From Rhodospirillales bacterium (GTDB lineage Bacteria > Pseudomonadota > Alphaproteobacteria > Rhodospirillales > Defluviicoccaceae): 64,000 nt of DNA. The notes below the pieces were generated by a model. The model saw only the letters and a list, made by a program, of their open reading frames with translations, did not search any database and was not told the DNA's origin. The number at the start of each line of letters is the position of its first letter. The first letter of the stretch is position 1. Location of the stretch: assembly GCA_016712595.1 (NCBI GenBank), contig JADJQT010000001.1:62001-126000 (forward strand), in the 5' to 3' direction. The position numbers and the translations under genes are program-made. Of the stretch, positions 61,807-64,000 are shown one piece after another.

Positions 61807-62952
61807 TCACAAGTCGATACCACGCTCCGGATACAACCCGCGCAGGCCCGCTTCGCTCGCGGCGCAAACACCCCGTTCGGTAATCAGCCCGGTGACGAGG
61901 CGAGCCGGAGTCACGTCGAATGCATCGTTGCGCGCGCGCGATCTTTCGGGGGCGATGCCAATGTCAATGATCCGGCCATCTTCGGCGCGACCGGAGATAC
62001 GGACGACTTCGGTTTCGTCGCGCTGTTCGATCGGGATCTCAGCGATCCCGTCGGCGATTCTCCAGTCGATCGTGGGGCTGGGCAAGGCGACATAGAACGG
62101 CACGCCGCAATCGCTCGCGGCGAGCGCTTTCAAGTATGTTCCGATCTTGTTGCAGACATCGCCGGCGCGCGTCGTCCGGTCGGTGCCGACGATGCACAGA
62201 TCGACGAGTCCGCGTTGCATCAGGTGCCCGCCGGCATTATCGACGATCAGGGTATGCGCAACTCCGTGCTGCCCCAGTTCCCAGGCGGTCAGAAACGCCC
62301 CCTGGTTTCGCGGCCGGGTCTCGTCGACCCAGACGTGGACAGGCAACCCGTGATCGTGCGCCTTGTAAATCGGCGCAAGCGCCGTTCCCCAGTCGACAGC
62401 GGCAAGCCAGCCGGCATTGCAGTGGGTCAACACGTTGATGTGCCCGCATCGCCCCTTTCGCTCCCAAGCGTCTGCGATCAATCTTGCGCCGTGATCGCCG
62501 ATCGCACCGTTGATCGCCACGTCCTCCTCGCAGAGGGCTGCGGCCACGCGCCACGCCTCTTCTGTCCGCTGGTTTTCCGTGATCGGCAAAAGCGCAGCCA
62601 CCATCCGGTCCAGCGCCCAAGCGAGGTTGACCGCAGTGGGCCGCGTTCTGCGCAAGTCGGCCGCAGCCGCGTGCAACGCGGCAGTCGACGGATCGGTGAG
62701 TGACGCCAGCGCGAGACCGTACGCGGCAGTGGCGCCGATCAGCGGGGCACCGCGCACCTGCATCGTCCGGATCGCGTGTGCAGCGCTGTCAGCGCAATGC
62801 AGTCGAACGATGGCGAAGTCGTGCGGAAGCCGCGTCTGATCAATAATTTCAACGCTCTTGGCGTCGGCAGCGGGCCAGATCGTCCGATAGTGCCGCCCAT
62901 CCACTCGCATCGTGCGCCCGTCGCCGAAGACCACCGATATTGGTATCGGCAC
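61807..62952 (-). CDS. mtnA: S-methyl-5-thioribose-1-phosphate isomerase
   Basis: A 381-residue enzyme of methionine salvage that isomerises MTR-1-P to MTRu-1-P. MQVRGAPLIGATAAYGLAL, the catalytic Cys region NVLTHCNAGWLA, DETRPRNQG and IVGTDRTTRAGDVCNKIGTYLKALAA with its Asp are all conserved. It begins at a GTG (62952). The alphaproteobacterial partner genes are not adjacent. Confidence 0.95.
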   Translation of the reverse strand: MPIPISVVFGDGRTMRVDGRHYRTIWPAADAKSVEIIDQTRLPHDFAIVRLHCADSAAHAIRTMQVRGAPLIGATAAYGLALASLTDPSTAALHAAAADLRRTRPTAVNLAWALDRMVAALLPITENQRTEEAWRVAAALCEEDVAINGAIGDHGARLIADAWERKGRCGHINVLTHCNAGWLAAVDWGTALAPIYKAHDHGLPVHVWVDETRPRNQGAFLTAWELGQHGVAHTLIVDNAGGHLMQRGLVDLCIVGTDRTTRAGDVCNKIGTYLKALAASDCGVPFYVALPSPTIDWRIADGIAEIPIEQRDETEVVRISGRAEDGRIIDIGIAPERSRARNDAFDVTPARLVTGLITERGVCAASEAGLRGLYPERGIDL

Positions 62953-63095
62953 TCTAGGCCGTGTGGCCGAAATTTGGTGAGATGAATTTTTAGGATCCCT
63001 ACGGTGAATCGGTTGTGATTCATCAGACTCCGACTGGAATTGGGTTCGGAGTCTTGTCGTAACGGACGAGCGAAAAGGATTCGCAGCATACGCTG

Positions 63096-63574
63096 GTGAT
63101 GTTTCGCGCCCATCTGCCCCGTCGGGGCCGGAAGGCTCAGGACAACCGTCTGTTCCGGGAAGCGCCGCGTTTTTTCACGGTCGAAAACGCGCGCTGGCAC
63201 GCCTTGCCGAAGGAATTCGGCAACTGGAACAGCGTGTGGGAGCGGTTCGCGCGGTTGAGCAAAGCGAGGGCGTTCCAAGCCATTTTCGCTACGCTGGATT
63301 CGTTCCGCGTGCGGCCATCGCCGACAAGGGTATTCAGCAAGGTGAACAGAGCCGCTGCGAGAGCGCGCCGCATCGCTCGGGTAATTCCCCACAAGAACAA
63401 CGAGAGGATAAGCCGACCTTCTTTGCAAAGGCCCCTCAAGGCTCGCGCGCATCAAGCAGGGCTTCGGACGCCTCAGGCCAGCCCTGGATGGGGGAACACC
63501 GCCCAAAACTCCAGATGATCAATCATAAGCTAGCAGCAGGCCCATGCTTGATCAAATTCGTCCACAGACCCTAG
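63096..63574 (+). pseudogene. Decayed IS5-family transposase
   Basis: The N-terminus matches the IS5/IS1031-like transposase start (LPRRGRKAQDNRLFREAPRF, WHALPKEFGNWNSVWERFARLSKA). After about residue 65 the middle, with the catalytic residues, is deleted. A later segment (IPHKNNE, then DKPTFFAKA in a shifted frame) corresponds to the C-terminal region, and LAAGPCLIKFVH near 63535 is the usual final helix. It ends next to a CTAG that overlaps the ispB-like stop. Confidence 0.8.
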
Positions 63575-64000
63575 TAGGCGCGCTCGATGCAGAAGGCGAC
63601 GACGTCGAGGAGGGCCCGCTTTTCCAGCGATTCCGGAAACGGGGCCAACGCGCGCGCAGCGGCAAGTCCATAGCTGCGGGCCCGTTCGACCGTATCGCTA
63701 AGGGCCTGGCAGCGATTCAACAGGGCGATAGCGCGATCAAGATCGGCATCGTCCTGTTCAAGGTCCTCGATCGTGCGCTGCCAGAACGCGCGTTCCGTCT
63801 CGTCGGCGCGATCGACGGCAAACACGACCGGCAGCGTCATTTTGCCCTCGCGGAAATCGTCACCAACGGTTTTGCCCAGAGTCGCCTGCTTCGCCGAGTA
63901 GTCCAGCGCGTCGTCGATGAGCTGAAAGGCAATGCCAAGATTCATGCCGTAGGCGTCGAGGGCCTCGACGTCGCCGTGCGACCGGTCGGCGACGACAGCG
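63571..64000 (-). CDS. Polyprenyl diphosphate synthase, C-terminal part
   Basis: The gene runs off the right edge; 142 residues of the C-terminus are visible. GMNLGIAFQLIDDALDYSA carries the second aspartate-rich motif (DDALD), and TVGDDFREGKMTLPVVFA is a conserved region near it. The end resembles octaprenyl diphosphate synthase (IspB), which makes the quinone side chain. The decayed IS5 remnant abuts its stop codon, which remains TAG. Confidence 0.9.
   Translation of the reverse strand, partial: AVVADRSHGDVEALDAYGMNLGIAFQLIDDALDYSAKQATLGKTVGDDFREGKMTLPVVFAVDRADETERAFWQRTIEDLEQDDADLDRAIALLNRCQALSDTVERARSYGLAAARALAPFPESLEKRALLDVVAFCIERAY

Overview
The window is high-GC, densely coded DNA from an alphaproteobacterium, most likely a Rhodospirillales-type organism. 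This rests on gene content and order: uvrC-pgsA-moaD-moaE, ctpA followed by a YibQ-type deacetylase and rppH, infA-maf-rng-yacG, a DUF2125 protein, and a phasin for polyhydroxyalkanoate granules. Two gene ends are cut by the window edges: the C-terminus of a regulator-like protein at the left and a polyprenyl diphosphate synthase at the right.

Layout. 1-5.1 kb: phasin with a clear palindromic operator and promoter, CsaA, an EnvZ/OmpR-type two-component pair, a MarR regulator divergent from a branched-chain aminotransferase. 5.1-16.6 kb: an orphan winged-helix regulator with a degenerate receiver, then a long minus-strand series (HAD phosphatase, MoaE, MoaD, PgsA, UvrC, FolB, a FolM-like reductase, RppH, a YibQ-type protein, CtpA, GpmA). 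16.9-24.2 kb: an unknown protein, then a minus-strand kai operon, facing a plus-strand single-domain response regulator and a large PAS hybrid kinase. 24.8-29.2 kb: a glycan locus (deacetylase-glycosyltransferase fusion, FAD oxidoreductase, second deacetylase). 29.15-30.0 kb: an intact IS5-type element. 30.2-39.8 kb: infA-maf-rng-yacG-gluQ-pabBC, a glutathione-related pair, a DMT exporter and a DUF2125 protein. 40-43.7 kb: an RTX-type secreted protein with three near-identical modules. 44.3-52.6 kb: housekeeping metabolism (pncB, class II DAHP synthase, gor, glmS, glmU, gph) and a tRNA-Val. 52.8-57 kb: a second glycan locus (GT4, sugar-phosphate transferase, PIG-L deacetylase, FAD oxidoreductase) followed by a markedly AT-rich stretch and an IS1380-type element. 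59.9-64 kb: aquaporin, small conserved protein, AHSA1 protein, mtnA, a decayed IS5 transposase and the synthase fragment.

The most striking system is the kai operon at 17.9-20.7 kb. It holds KaiB, a double-domain KaiC, and upstream of them, in the cyanobacterial kaiA-kaiB-kaiC order, a protein with an N-terminal receiver-like domain and a C-terminal region that aligns by eye with the KaiA four-helix domain. Proteobacterial kai systems are generally regarded as lacking KaiA, so this may be a complete three-component clock or timer outside cyanobacteria. The adjacent divergent receiver and hybrid kinase are candidate input or output partners.

The two glycan loci each pair a deacetylase with a Rossmann-type FAD oxidoreductase and a glycosyltransferase. 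They may serve one surface-polysaccharide pathway, but that is inference. No transport or polymerisation genes are present in the window.
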